Part shown: positions 1 through 8,259 of the stretch, piece by piece
How the letters are laid out: each line of letters begins with the position of its first letter
Numbering within the stretch: position 1 is the stretch's first letter
Notes under the pieces: generated by a model
Database searches by the model: none
What the model saw: the letters and a program-made list of their open reading frames with translations, nothing else
Told to the model about the DNA's origin: nothing
Position numbers and translations under genes: made by a program
Origin: an uncultured Actinomycetes bacterium
Lineage (GTDB): Bacteria > Actinomycetota > Acidimicrobiia > Acidimicrobiales > RAAP-2
Direction: 5' to 3'
Assembly: GCA_903854175.1 (NCBI GenBank)
Contig: CAINVQ010000200.1
Coordinates: 1-20,015, forward strand
DNA: 20,015 nt

Positions 1-333
1 CTGAAGACACAACTCGGTAATACCGTTCTTTCGCTCACCTTTGCATCAACAGAAGAAGCTCGACGTGGTGTTGAACTTGTTAAGGATGTTTCAGACAAGC
101 CCGCCAACATTGAAGGAACTGTTGTTGAATTCACAGTGTCTCGTGGTCCTTCTGCTGCTGCAGATGCCCTAAGGCGTCTCGATGCAAGTGGCATCACACT
201 TGCTGGACTTGAACTTCGCGAACCAAGTCTTGATGACGTATTTCTAAATCTCACTGGACACAAGGCTGAAGAAGTTACTGAAGCCCCTGTCGAGCCAACT
301 AAAAAGCGCCGTGGACGAAAGGCACAAGCATGA
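1..333 (+). CDS. ABC transporter ATP-binding protein, C-terminal part (DrrA-like)
   Basis: This is the 3' end of a gene that enters from the left; the frame is open from base 1 to the TGA at 331-333, giving about 110 residues. No Walker or signature motifs are in view. The visible part matches the C-terminal accessory domain of drug/lipid-type ABC ATPases: a beta-rich stretch followed by the closing motif LREPSLDDVFLNLTG, typical of DrrA-like ATPases. It ends in a short basic tail (KKRRGRKAQA). The stop codon overlaps the start of the ABC-2 permease in an ATGA arrangement, so the two are almost certainly the ATPase and membrane halves of one exporter. A GTG at 136 is internal and not a real start. 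Substrate cannot be deduced. Family assignment is firm; the annotation as DrrA-like rests on the tail motif and the neighbour. Confidence 0.88.
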   Translation: MKTQLGNTVLSLTFASTEEARRGVELVKDVSDKPANIEGTVVEFTVSRGPSAAADALRRLDASGITLAGLELREPSLDDVFLNLTGHKAEEVTEAPVEPTKKRRGRKAQA

Positions 334-1118
334 GCACCTCACTTTCCCTAAAGAGCAGACTGCGCTGGTCGCTAAGTGACGTATTGACAATCGCCAAGCG
401 TGACCTCATTGCGGTTATTCGCATTCCTTCAACACTCGTATTCGTGATCATTCAACCAATCATGTTCGTAGTTCTCTTTCGATACGTCTTTGGAGGAGCA
501 ATCAAGACTCCTGGCAATTCGTACGTGAATTTCCTAATCCCTGGAATCCTTGTGCAGACCACAATCTTTGGAGCTGTTGGAACAGCCATTGGACTTGCAG
601 AAGACCTCCAAAAGGGCCTCATTGAGCGATTCCGCGCCCTTCCAATGGCTCGTATGGCTGTGCTCGGCGGAAGAACTGTTGCTGACCTAGCTCGCAACAT
701 TCTCGTAATCGTTGTGATCACTGTTGTTGGATTCTTGGTTGGCTTTCGACCTTCAGGAAGCTTTGTTTCATACATGCAGGCTTGCCTCTTGATGCTCATT
801 TTCTCGTACTGCTTGTCATGGGGCTTTGCCTTCATTGGACTTGCTGCTCCGAACTCAGAAGCAGCACAGGCAATGACCTTTCCAATCATTTTCCCAATCA
901 CGTTTGCATCTTCAATCTTCGTACCGGTTTCTTCTATGCCTAGTTGGCTGCAGGTATTTGCAAACAACCAGCCAGTTAGCCAGGCGGCAAAAGCAGTTCG
1001 TGGACTTATGAACGGACAGCCACACGGAAATTCAACATGGATGACATTGATTTACGCGGTGATTGCGATTGGAGTGCTCGGTCCACTCGCAACGTCAAAG
1101 TATAAAAAAGTCGCCTAA
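330..1118 (+). CDS. ABC-2 type transporter permease (DrrB-like)
   Basis: A 262-residue integral membrane protein, the permease partner of the ATPase just upstream. It has a cytosolic N-terminal amphipathic segment (about residues 1-30) and about six hydrophobic helices. The ABC-2 signature is visible between helices 2 and 3 (GLIERFRALPMARMAVLGGR, near residues 95-114), and the typical DrrB-type segment ASSIFVPVSSMPSWLQVF lies near residues 193-210. Proteins of this family export drugs, lipids or polyketides with a homodimeric or heterodimeric ATPase. The ATG at 330 overlaps the ATPase stop by four bases and has AAGG about eight bases upstream, so translation is probably coupled. The following thioesterase gene starts two bases after its stop. 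Substrate is unknown. Confidence 0.93.
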   Translation: MSTSLSLKSRLRWSLSDVLTIAKRDLIAVIRIPSTLVFVIIQPIMFVVLFRYVFGGAIKTPGNSYVNFLIPGILVQTTIFGAVGTAIGLAEDLQKGLIERFRALPMARMAVLGGRTVADLARNILVIVVITVVGFLVGFRPSGSFVSYMQACLLMLIFSYCLSWGFAFIGLAAPNSEAAQAMTFPIIFPITFASSIFVPVSSMPSWLQVFANNQPVSQAAKAVRGLMNGQPHGNSTWMTLIYAVIAIGVLGPLATSKYKKVA

Positions 1119-1120
1119 GA

Positions 1121-1540
1121 ATGGCCACGCTCACCGTAGCTGAGCTACAAGACATTCTCGCAATGGCATTTCCAAACGCAGAAGTCCCTCGTGTTGAAGA
1201 AGTCTCTGGTGACACAGTGCTGGTTTGTCTGCCGACTTCGCAGCGACATGGGCGTCCAGGAGGAACCATCTCTGGGCCAACAATGATGATGCTTGCTGAT
1301 ACTGCGGCGTGGATGGCGATCCTGGCGCAAATTGGCCCGGTGCTTCTTGCGGTAACTACAAGTCTTCACATTGACTTTCTTCGCAAGCCCGACATTACCG
1401 ACCTGATGGCACGTGGTCGCCTCTTGAAGCTTGGACGAAAACTCGCCGTAGTTGATGTAGAACTCTTCTCTCGTGGAGAAACAAAATTGGTTGCTAAGTC
1501 CCAAGTGACGTATTCAATCCCCTCGAGTGAAGCAAGCTAA
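1121..1540 (+). CDS. PaaI-like hotdog-fold acyl-CoA thioesterase
   Basis: A 139-residue single hotdog-domain protein, the usual length for PaaI/YbgC-type thioesterases, which hydrolyse acyl-CoA or aryl-CoA thioesters in the cytosol. The active-site helix carries RPGGTISGPTMMMLADTAAW (residues 45-64) with Asp60 in the position of the catalytic acid. It is followed by the characteristic strand VTTSLHIDFLRKP (78-90). The frequent HGG motif is replaced by PGG, which I associate with a known RPGGTISGP subfamily rather than with loss of function. The start ATG lies two bases after the permease stop with no strong ribosome binding site, which suggests coupled translation. Its position between two exporters is unexplained; it may detoxify a CoA ester or simply share the transcript. 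The exact substrate is unknown. Confidence 0.88.
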   Translation: MATLTVAELQDILAMAFPNAEVPRVEEVSGDTVLVCLPTSQRHGRPGGTISGPTMMMLADTAAWMAILAQIGPVLLAVTTSLHIDFLRKPDITDLMARGRLLKLGRKLAVVDVELFSRGETKLVAKSQVTYSIPSSEAS

Positions 1541-1543
1541 CTC

Positions 1544-2743
1544 TTGAGCACTCAGCAAGAACATAAGCCACTTTCGAGTGCATTGATTTTTTTAATGGCA
1601 CTTGGCGCATGCATCATTGTCATGAACTTGTACTACGTACAGCCTCTTCTTCACCAACTTCGCGGTGACTTCCACGTCAGCACCGCTACTGCAGCCGCTT
1701 TAATGACATGCACCCAGACCGGTTACGCACTTGGACTCGCATTTGTTGTGCCACTAGGCGACATCATTCCTCGACGCAAGCTTGTTGTGGGAATCTTTTT
1801 AATCGCTGCGCTGATGATTGGCCTTGGATCATTTATCTCATCATTTAGTTTTTTTGTTGTTCTCTCAGTGCTGATTGGTCTTTCTTCTGTTGGTGGACAG
1901 GTGATTATTCCATTCGCAGCCGACCTTGCGCCCGAGCAGCAACGTGGACGCGTCATTGGCAAGGTCATGACAGGACTTCTCCTCGGAGTACTTTTGTCTC
2001 GAACATTTTCTGGACTAATTGCTCAAGCCTGGGGTTGGCGTGCGGTGTATGCAAGCGCAGCGCTGCTGCTGATTGCGATGGCAGTTGTACTCCACTACTC
2101 GCTTCCTTCAGAGCCAGTGCGTTCACACGTGCGCTATAGAACGCTTGTTTCAAGCTCTCTGATGCTCCTTGTTAGAAATAGAATTCTTCAGAAGCGTGCC
2201 TACCTAGGAACACTGATTTTCGCTGCAAACAGCACGTTATGGACGCCACTCTCGTTCCACTTAGCCATTGCACCCTTTAAGTACTCAAACGCCGTTATTG
2301 GCCTCTTCGGTCTCTTTGGTGTCGCCGGAGTGCTCGCGGCGAATACCGCCGGAGCTCAGGCCGACAAACAGCGAACAAAGATCATGACCATTATTGGAGC
2401 CACAATTCTGATGATCTCTTTTGTCATCTTGGGAATCGGTCAACACAATTTTGCGGGGCTCGCATTTGGAATCATTGTTATGGACGCCGGAATGCAAACT
2501 ATCCAAATCACCAATCAGTCAGTTATCTATGCACTAATGCCGGAAGCACGAAGCCGAATTAACAGTGCCTACATGGTGTGCTGTTTTGCAGGTGCGTCAA
2601 TTGGTTCGTACATTGCTGGAGTTCTCTATGCGAGTTACGGATGGAGCGCAGACTGCTGGTTTGGAGCATTGCTCGGCCTCGCTATTGCCATCCCCGCCTT
2701 GTTTTGGCGAGTTCCAGCGAAAACAGCTGCTAGTACTTCGTAG
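1544..2743 (+). CDS. MFS transporter, 12-helix exporter type
   Basis: A 399-residue major facilitator with about twelve hydrophobic helices. Helix 1 contains VMNLYYVQPLL (26-36), typical of the proton-driven drug/sugar exporter group that includes E. coli YgaY. The loop after helix 2 carries MFS motif A as GDIIPRRKLV (72-81). The chosen start is TTG at 1544, three bases after the thioesterase stop; it preserves a normal cytosolic N-terminus (MSTQQEHKPLSS). An ATG at 1595 would begin inside helix 1 and has no better ribosome binding site. The gene is the last of the + strand transport operon. Its 3' end overlaps the converging NMO-like gene by 14 bases, so no classical terminator lies between them. 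Substrate is not predictable. Confidence 0.9.
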   Translation: MSTQQEHKPLSSALIFLMALGACIIVMNLYYVQPLLHQLRGDFHVSTATAAALMTCTQTGYALGLAFVVPLGDIIPRRKLVVGIFLIAALMIGLGSFISSFSFFVVLSVLIGLSSVGGQVIIPFAADLAPEQQRGRVIGKVMTGLLLGVLLSRTFSGLIAQAWGWRAVYASAALLLIAMAVVLHYSLPSEPVRSHVRYRTLVSSSLMLLVRNRILQKRAYLGTLIFAANSTLWTPLSFHLAIAPFKYSNAVIGLFGLFGVAGVLAANTAGAQADKQRTKIMTIIGATILMISFVILGIGQHNFAGLAFGIIVMDAGMQTIQITNQSVIYALMPEARSRINSAYMVCCFAGASIGSYIAGVLYASYGWSADCWFGALLGLAIAIPALFWRVPAKTAASTS

Positions 2744-3659
2744 CGAGATTTTTAATAGTCGCGTGAAATTCGCGCATGGTACTTTCAATGATCTCAGCAA
2801 CTGGAGCAATTGACTCAATGCGGCCCATCACCTGTCCGCTGAGAGCAACTGATGCTTCCATGTCTCCACCGAAATAAAGATCCTTCATCGTCGCGAATTC
2901 TGCCATTGAGACGTTGTCTTCATGCTCAAGACGTGTTGTGCGCTCAGTTCTAATTGCACGTAGCGCTGGACGTGAGAAGCGGTTGAGGAAAACAGTGTCA
3001 GTCTCTGCACCATTAACAATGGTGTTTTTCCAGTTCTCGTGCACAGGAGACTCAAGTGATGAAACCATGCGAGTTCCCATGAGAACTCCTTCGGCTCCAA
3101 GCGCGAAGGCAGCCGCCATTGAAACTCCATCAGTAATTCCACCAGCGGCAATTACTGGAACGCTCACTTTGGAACACACCAGAGGAAGTAGAACCATTGT
3201 TGAGACGTCACGTGGATTCTTGAATCCTCCACCTTCTCCACCTTCCACGATTAGCCCATCAACGCCAGCATCAACTGCTTTTAGGGCTGCAGCAAGAGTT
3301 GGAACAACGTGAAATACCGTGAGCCCGGCTTCTTTAAATGTCTTGGTGTGCTTTGTAGGGTCACCAGCCGACGTTGTAACGAACTGCACGCCTTGGTCAA
3401 TAACGAACTGAACAATGTCCGGGTCACGAACAAATGCTTGTGCAATATTCACGGCAAAGGGATTCTTGGTGAGCTCCTTCATCTTTTGAATCTCAACCCT
3501 GATGGCATCAAGTTCACCAGATGACGTTTCAATGATGCCCATGGCGCCAGCGTTACTTACTGCGCTCGCTAGTGGGCTACGTGAAATCCATCCCATAGGA
3601 GCCTGAAGAATTGGATAGTCAACCCCGAGAAGTTCCGTTACTCGATTAGTGATTTTCAT
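2730..3659 (-). CDS. NMO/FabK-like FMN-dependent oxidoreductase, annotated type nitronate monooxygenase
   Basis: A 309-residue TIM-barrel flavoprotein of the nitronate monooxygenase (2-nitropropane dioxygenase) superfamily. Visible signatures are PILQAPMG (16-23), AVSNAGAMG (33-41), VEGGEGGGF (138-146), the phosphate-binding AAGGITDG (171-178) and GAEGVLMGTR (188-197). In well-studied nitronate monooxygenases and FabK the third motif reads as GGH, with a functional histidine; here that position is Phe146. The enzyme is therefore more likely an NAD(P)H:quinone-type or acyl-CoA-processing relative (an IpdC-type role is one possibility) than a true nitronate oxidase. The ATG at 3659 is preceded by AGGGG seven bases upstream. 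It follows glyS by 14 bases and is the last gene of the uppS operon. The family is clear; the reaction is not. Confidence 0.85.
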   Translation of the reverse strand: MKITNRVTELLGVDYPILQAPMGWISRSPLASAVSNAGAMGIIETSSGELDAIRVEIQKMKELTKNPFAVNIAQAFVRDPDIVQFVIDQGVQFVTTSAGDPTKHTKTFKEAGLTVFHVVPTLAAALKAVDAGVDGLIVEGGEGGGFKNPRDVSTMVLLPLVCSKVSVPVIAAGGITDGVSMAAAFALGAEGVLMGTRMVSSLESPVHENWKNTIVNGAETDTVFLNRFSRPALRAIRTERTTRLEHEDNVSMAEFATMKDLYFGGDMEASVALSGQVMGRIESIAPVAEIIESTMREFHATIKNLATKY

Positions 3660-3673
3660 TGTAAGTCCCCTAC

Positions 3674-4996
3674 TTATTCTTGATTTGTTCGACGACGAAG
3701 ATCACTGAGTAGCTCAACAATTTTTACGCGAGTCTGTTCGGTACTGTCGCGATCTCGCACAGTAACGGCTTGGTCTTCGAGCGTATCGAAGTCCACAGTG
3801 ATGCAGAATGGTGTTCCAACCTCATCTTGGCGACGGTAACGCTTACCAATTGACTGCGTTACGTCATAGTCACACATAAAGTGAGGCTGCAACAAGGCAA
3901 GAATTTCACGAGAGACACCTTCGAGTTCAGGCTTCTTTGAAAGAGGAAGTATCGCAACTTGATACGGAGCAATACGCCAGTCCAGTCGAAGCACCGAACG
4001 CGTCTCACCCTCTACAACGTCTTCGTGGTACGCAGCAAGCAAGAAGGCCATCATTGCGCGAGTAGCGCCCGCAGCCGGCTCAATTACGTACGGTGTGTAG
4101 CGCTCGTTCGTTGTTGGGTCGAAGTAGTCAAGCTTTGTGCCAGAGTGCGTTGAATGCTGCGTGAGGTCGTAGTCACCTCGGTTAGCAATACCTTCAAGTT
4201 CGTCCCAACCCCATGGATACGCAAACTCAACATCAGTTGTGCCCTTTGAGTAGTGCGACAAGTCAGCTAGTGCGTGTTCGTGAAGGCGCAGGTAAGCGGC
4301 AGGAATGCCTAGATTTATGTACCAGTTGTAGCGAGCATCAATCCAGTACTGGTGCCACTTAGGAGCGTCAGCTGGTGGAACGAAGTATTCCATTTCCATC
4401 TGCTCAAACTCACGTGTACGGAACACAAAGTTCTGAGGAGTTATTTCATTTCGAAATGACTTACCAACTTGAGCGATACCAAAAGGTGGCTTCTTTCGAA
4501 TTGAAGAAAGAACGTTGCCGAAGTTGGTGAACATTCCCTGCGCTGTTTCTGGGCGGAGATACGCAGTTGCGCCGTCGCCTTCAACTGGACCAGCTTGTGT
4601 TTTGAACATCAAGTTAAATGCTCGTGGTTCGGTGAACTCAGTAGAGCCACACTTTGGACATACGCCATCAATTTTGTCTTCACGCCAGCGTTCTTTGCAT
4701 TTACGACAGTCAACAAGAGGGTCGGTAAATGTCTCAAGGTGACCAGAAGCTGCCCACACTGCTGGTGGGCCAAGAATTGCAGCGTCGATTCCTACAATGT
4801 CGTCTCGAAGCTGAACCATCGATAGCCACCACTGGTTCTTAACATTGCGAAGCATGTTTACACCGAGTGGGCCGTAGTCGTAGGTGGAGCGGAATCCGCC
4901 ATAGATCTCAGCAGACTGAAATATGAAACCTCGGCGCTTGGCGAGATTCGTTACTTTGTCGAGCAGGTCAGGGACTAATTCGGGCATTGATTCCAT
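3674..4996 (-). CDS. glyS: glycyl-tRNA synthetase, alpha2 (single-chain) type
   Basis: A 440-residue class II aminoacyl-tRNA synthetase that charges tRNA-Gly. It is the homodimeric type of Actinobacteria, archaea and eukaryotes, not the alpha2beta2 type. The N-terminus shows IYGGFRSTYDYGPLG (31-45). A zinc-ribbon-like CxxC pair lies at Cys97/Cys100 and Cys113/Cys116. LRPETAQG is at 147-154, motif 2 begins at FRNEITPQNF (181-190), and motif 3 is the GATRAMMAFLLAAYHED region followed by LRLDWRIAPYQVAILPL and the anticodon-binding domain. Length is close to the family norm. The start was taken at ATG 4996; an ATG three codons downstream (4987) is preceded by GGA and may be the real one. It lies 17 bases after hemW within the uppS operon. 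Confidence 0.96.
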   Translation of the reverse strand: MESMPELVPDLLDKVTNLAKRRGFIFQSAEIYGGFRSTYDYGPLGVNMLRNVKNQWWLSMVQLRDDIVGIDAAILGPPAVWAASGHLETFTDPLVDCRKCKERWREDKIDGVCPKCGSTEFTEPRAFNLMFKTQAGPVEGDGATAYLRPETAQGMFTNFGNVLSSIRKKPPFGIAQVGKSFRNEITPQNFVFRTREFEQMEMEYFVPPADAPKWHQYWIDARYNWYINLGIPAAYLRLHEHALADLSHYSKGTTDVEFAYPWGWDELEGIANRGDYDLTQHSTHSGTKLDYFDPTTNERYTPYVIEPAAGATRAMMAFLLAAYHEDVVEGETRSVLRLDWRIAPYQVAILPLSKKPELEGVSREILALLQPHFMCDYDVTQSIGKRYRRQDEVGTPFCITVDFDTLEDQAVTVRDRDSTEQTRVKIVELLSDLRRRTNQE

Positions 4997-5013
4997 CAGA
5001 CAAGGTTACCGGA

Positions 5014-6090
5014 CTAGTTGCTACTCCTTAGACGCACAATGACCTGATTAGCCAGCAATCTGCCCTCAGGAGCCAGCGTGACCTGTCCTCCTTGGACCTT
5101 TACTAAGTGAGCTATCTCCTCTAGAGAATCGAATGCTTCAACCGCAACACCTCGACGAGTTCGAAGTGCGAGTGAGTCACGCTCAAACTCTTTAGTTTCT
5201 TTGTCCAAAGTTTCTTCACCACCGAGTGGCTTCTCCCCGGCTTTCACCATTGCAATGTAGCGATCAGGAGTACGCACATTCCAGAAGCGTCGACCTTGAA
5301 GGTGCGAGTGAGCTGCAGAACCAAAACCTATGTAGTCACCTTGATCCCAGTACACATGGTTGTGTCGGCACTCATGGCCAGGCTTGGCCCAGTTAGAAAT
5401 TTCTTCCCACTCATAACCATTCGCTTCAAGTGTCTGGCCAACAATGTCATACGAATCAGCAGTGTCATCTTCATCGGGGTGACGACTTTCATCTTGCCCT
5501 AGTGGCGTTGCGGGCTCTGGAGTCAGGGCGTAACAGCTGATGTGAGGAGGAGGATTATCAAGTGTTAAAAGATCACTGAGAGTATTTCTAACGTCAGCTG
5601 GTGTTTCTGCACGCGAGCCAACGATGAGGTCCATGTTCCACGTTTCAAATCCTGCTTCAGTCACATTCTTTGATACTTGTTCATGCGCCATGATTCCATG
5701 TCGCCTACCGAGGTCTGCAAGCACCGCTGGTTGCGTTGACTGCACACCGAAACTCATTCGGTTCACTCCACCAGCGCGGTACGCCTTTAGGCGTTCAACA
5801 TCAGCATCTTCTGGATTGCATTCAACCGTAACTTCGCAGTCAGCCGATGTAGGTATTGCATGAAGGATTTCGAGCAACTGTTCAGCGCTCAATCTTGACG
5901 GCGTCCCCCCACCAAAAAATACAGATGTTGCAGTTTGCATTCCATCTTCAATTGCCCATTTGATTTCCTGCACCACGCACGTCACGTAGTCCTCCATCAA
6001 GTGGTCTCGGTCTGAATACGTTGCAAAGGCGCAGTAGTCACATCTATGGGCACAGAACGGGACGTGAACGTAGACGCCGAATTCGCTCAC
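5014..6090 (-). CDS. hemW: haem chaperone HemW (radical SAM)
   Basis: A 358-residue radical SAM protein. The cluster motif is Cys13-x3-Cys17-x2-Cys20 followed by Ala-Phe (CAHRCDYCAF). This is the HemW pattern rather than the fourth-cysteine pattern of the coproporphyrinogen dehydrogenase HemN. GGGTPS follows at 60-65 as the SAM-binding loop. HemW proteins bind haem and deliver it to respiratory enzymes; many databases still call them HemN-like. The start is GTG at 6090, overlapping the phr stop as GTGA, so translation is probably coupled. In many Actinobacteria hemW lies next to lepA and hrcA; here it sits instead between phr and glyS in the uppS operon. Confidence 0.93.
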   Translation of the reverse strand: MSEFGVYVHVPFCAHRCDYCAFATYSDRDHLMEDYVTCVVQEIKWAIEDGMQTATSVFFGGGTPSRLSAEQLLEILHAIPTSADCEVTVECNPEDADVERLKAYRAGGVNRMSFGVQSTQPAVLADLGRRHGIMAHEQVSKNVTEAGFETWNMDLIVGSRAETPADVRNTLSDLLTLDNPPPHISCYALTPEPATPLGQDESRHPDEDDTADSYDIVGQTLEANGYEWEEISNWAKPGHECRHNHVYWDQGDYIGFGSAAHSHLQGRRFWNVRTPDRYIAMVKAGEKPLGGEETLDKETKEFERDSLALRTRRGVAVEAFDSLEEIAHLVKVQGGQVTLAPEGRLLANQVIVRLRSSN

Positions 6091-7502
6091 TTAGCTGCCT
6101 TAGCGATTTCTTTAGCTTCGGCGTAACGAACTAACGCTTCGTCGCGTTCAGTTGACGCATCAATCATTGGTGGAAAGTACCCAGGAGCCGCGAGAAGTCC
6201 TTCGCCACCACCGGGCTGAAGACACTGCGGAGCTGGGACATCCCTGAGCTCATCTACGTACTTACGTATAAATATTCCCTGCGGATCAAACCGTTCCGCC
6301 TGCAGCGATGGATTAAACACTCGGTAAAAAGGCGCAGCATCGGTGCCCGTGCCTGCAGTCCACTGCCAACCATTCTGATTCGACGCAATATCACCATCAA
6401 TGAGGTGCCACATAAACCACTTCGCACCCCAACGCCAGTCAAGGTGGAGATGCTTCACTAAAAATGAAGCAACCAGCATGCGAACTCGGTTGTGCATCCA
6501 GCCGTCTTCAAGCAGCTGTCGCATTGCAGCGTCGACCATGGGATAGCCAGTCTCACCTTTTGCCCAGGTTTGAAATCGCTCAATAGCTTTGTCATCTCGG
6601 TCAATTCGCAGATGATCCATTGTGGGGATCAAGTTATTTCGAACTGCCTGAGGATTATGAAATAAGACATCGGCATAGAACTCTCTCCAGCAGATTTCAG
6701 ACCGGTACTGGACTCTTCCCGTTGACATTCCATCTACAACGTCAAGTATTTGTCGAGGGTGAATTGTGCCGAAGCGTAAATGAGGACTTAAGCGGCTAAC
6801 GCCATCAATTGAAGGAATATTTCTTGCGTCGTTGTAGTCATCCACTGAAGGCAGGAAGTGTTCGAGCTGTTGGTGCGCTGCAGCTTCTCCAACGTTTGGA
6901 ATACTCTTTGCCTGAACAAGACCAAGGTCACCAAAGTAGTGAGGTCGCTTTGAAGCTGAATGCTTCACAAGTTCGTCAAGTGAAACTGAAGATCCCTTGG
7001 TCCATGAAACATCCGATGGTGCACTCAGCGGATTAGCGAGTGGTTGTTGCTCCCAGCCACGACGAAATGCAGTGAAAACTCGACAAGGTGTCCCAGTTTG
7101 TGTGGTCACTGTTCCGGGAAGAACTGAATACGGTGAATCAATAAAGCGAAGCTCTATTCCGGCACTTTTAAGAGCAGCAGCAACGCGTGCGTCTCGTTCT
7201 TGGCCCTTGGGTGCATAGTCACCTGTCGCAAATATTTTTTTGGCCCCTACTTCTTTAGCGAGTGCAAGCAGTTCCTTCGCCGGATCGCCACATCGAATGC
7301 TCAGCTTGTCGTCAAGTGACGTGTTTAGAGACTCGAGAGTCTTAAACAAGTAGTTGATGCGGTTAGGGCCAGCGGGCGAGGAAAAGGTCGTGTCAATTAT
7401 CCAAACTGGAACAACATCACCGTCTCCTGCTTGAACGGCTGCAACTAATGCCGGATTATCAGCCAGGCGAAGGTCTCGGCGGAACCAAAAGATAGATGAC
7501 AC
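6087..7502 (-). CDS. phr: deoxyribodipyrimidine photolyase (class I CPD type)
   Basis: A 471-residue cryptochrome/photolyase family flavoprotein that uses blue light to split UV-induced pyrimidine dimers. The N-terminal antenna domain opens with IFWFRRDLRLADNPAL (4-19). The FAD-binding helical domain shows EICWREFYADVLFHNP (269-284), GETGYPMVDAAMRQL (316-330), GWMHNRVRM (334-342) and NQNGWQWTAGTGTDAAPFYR (375-394). These carry the conserved flavin contacts and the tryptophans of the electron-transfer path. The pattern and length fit class I CPD photolyases; a (6-4) or cryptochrome role is less likely. The start is GTG at 7502 with AGGG about nine bases upstream, ten bases after recO. It overlaps hemW by four bases. 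Photolyase next to recO suggests a shared DNA-repair transcript and a sunlit habitat (inference). Confidence 0.95.
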   Translation of the reverse strand: MSSIFWFRRDLRLADNPALVAAVQAGDGDVVPVWIIDTTFSSPAGPNRINYLFKTLESLNTSLDDKLSIRCGDPAKELLALAKEVGAKKIFATGDYAPKGQERDARVAAALKSAGIELRFIDSPYSVLPGTVTTQTGTPCRVFTAFRRGWEQQPLANPLSAPSDVSWTKGSSVSLDELVKHSASKRPHYFGDLGLVQAKSIPNVGEAAAHQQLEHFLPSVDDYNDARNIPSIDGVSRLSPHLRFGTIHPRQILDVVDGMSTGRVQYRSEICWREFYADVLFHNPQAVRNNLIPTMDHLRIDRDDKAIERFQTWAKGETGYPMVDAAMRQLLEDGWMHNRVRMLVASFLVKHLHLDWRWGAKWFMWHLIDGDIASNQNGWQWTAGTGTDAAPFYRVFNPSLQAERFDPQGIFIRKYVDELRDVPAPQCLQPGGGEGLLAAPGYFPPMIDASTERDEALVRYAEAKEIAKAAK

Positions 7503-7512
7503 GGATGCGACC

Positions 7513-8259
7513 CTACCGTGCGCTTGGTGGTCCAGAGAGCGGAGGCGTAGACCTCGCTACTTTTAGCCGTTTGCCAAAATGCTGCTCAATTGACTCTTGG
7601 GCAATTGACATCACTTCCCCAGCTCCAACTGGTGACTGCTCTCGAAGAACGCCTGCCAAATCTCCGCCAAGGATTCTTCTAATAAGCGTGAGTCCATCTG
7701 GGCTCAATGAAAGCCCCGAGCGACAAACAGCACAAAGCGTGCCGCCCATTTGGGCGTCGAAGGAAACGAGCGGGCCAACTTTTTCACAATTGACGCAGCA
7801 ATCAACTACTGGCTCAGAACCATCGTGAGCGAGGAGTTTGAAATAAAACGATGCGGGAACAAGAGCTGGGAAATAGTCAGGATTATCCAAGGTGACTAAT
7901 ACACGAGTCAGTAGGTCGAATATTCCTTCATCTGCAACATCATCACTGGGGATTGCATCAACGACTTCAACCACGCCGTAGCCAGCGTTTATTCGGTCGT
8001 AGTCACCTCTTAGGGTTTCAAGTCTTTCAACATGCTGAACATTTTTAGCAATGTAGAAATCTCCCCTGGACTGTGCCAAGTGGACTCGGACATAACTAAG
8101 TGCTTCGAGTGTGCCGCCTAGTTTGCTCGTAGTTTTACGAATGCCTTTTGCAAGAACTCGTATTTTTCCGTGGCTTCTCGTCCACAGCACAACAACGCGA
8201 TCTGATTCTCCGGACTTATATGTCCGAAGCACCACTGCATCGTCTTTTAGTTCGTTCAC
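7513..8259 (-). CDS. recO: DNA repair protein RecO
   Basis: A 248-residue recombination mediator. RecO binds single-stranded DNA and, with RecR, loads RecA in RecF-pathway gap repair. The N-terminal OB-fold domain (about 1-80) contains LRTYKSGESDRVVVLWT and GKIRVLAKGIRK, both typical of the family. The C-terminal helical domain carries a zinc-finger-like cysteine set, Cys155-x2-Cys158 and Cys176-x2-Cys179. Length is normal. The start is GTG at 8259, overlapping the small membrane-protein stop as GTGA. recO beside uppS is a conserved actinobacterial pairing, here with the small gene inserted between them. Confidence 0.95.
   Translation of the reverse strand: MNELKDDAVVLRTYKSGESDRVVVLWTRSHGKIRVLAKGIRKTTSKLGGTLEALSYVRVHLAQSRGDFYIAKNVQHVERLETLRGDYDRINAGYGVVEVVDAIPSDDVADEGIFDLLTRVLVTLDNPDYFPALVPASFYFKLLAHDGSEPVVDCCVNCEKVGPLVSFDAQMGGTLCAVCRSGLSLSPDGLTLIRRILGGDLAGVLREQSPVGAGEVMSIAQESIEQHFGKRLKVARSTPPLSGPPSAR

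Noticed and set aside
136..333. A separate 65-residue gene starting at GTG 136
   Set aside because: The same frame is open to base 1 and encodes ABC-ATPase C-terminal sequence, so the GTG is internal.
452..967. A 171-codon open frame antisense to the ABC-2 permease
   Set aside because: It lies wholly inside the permease gene on the opposite strand, has no ribosome binding site or recognisable domain, and its composition looks like a codon-bias shadow.
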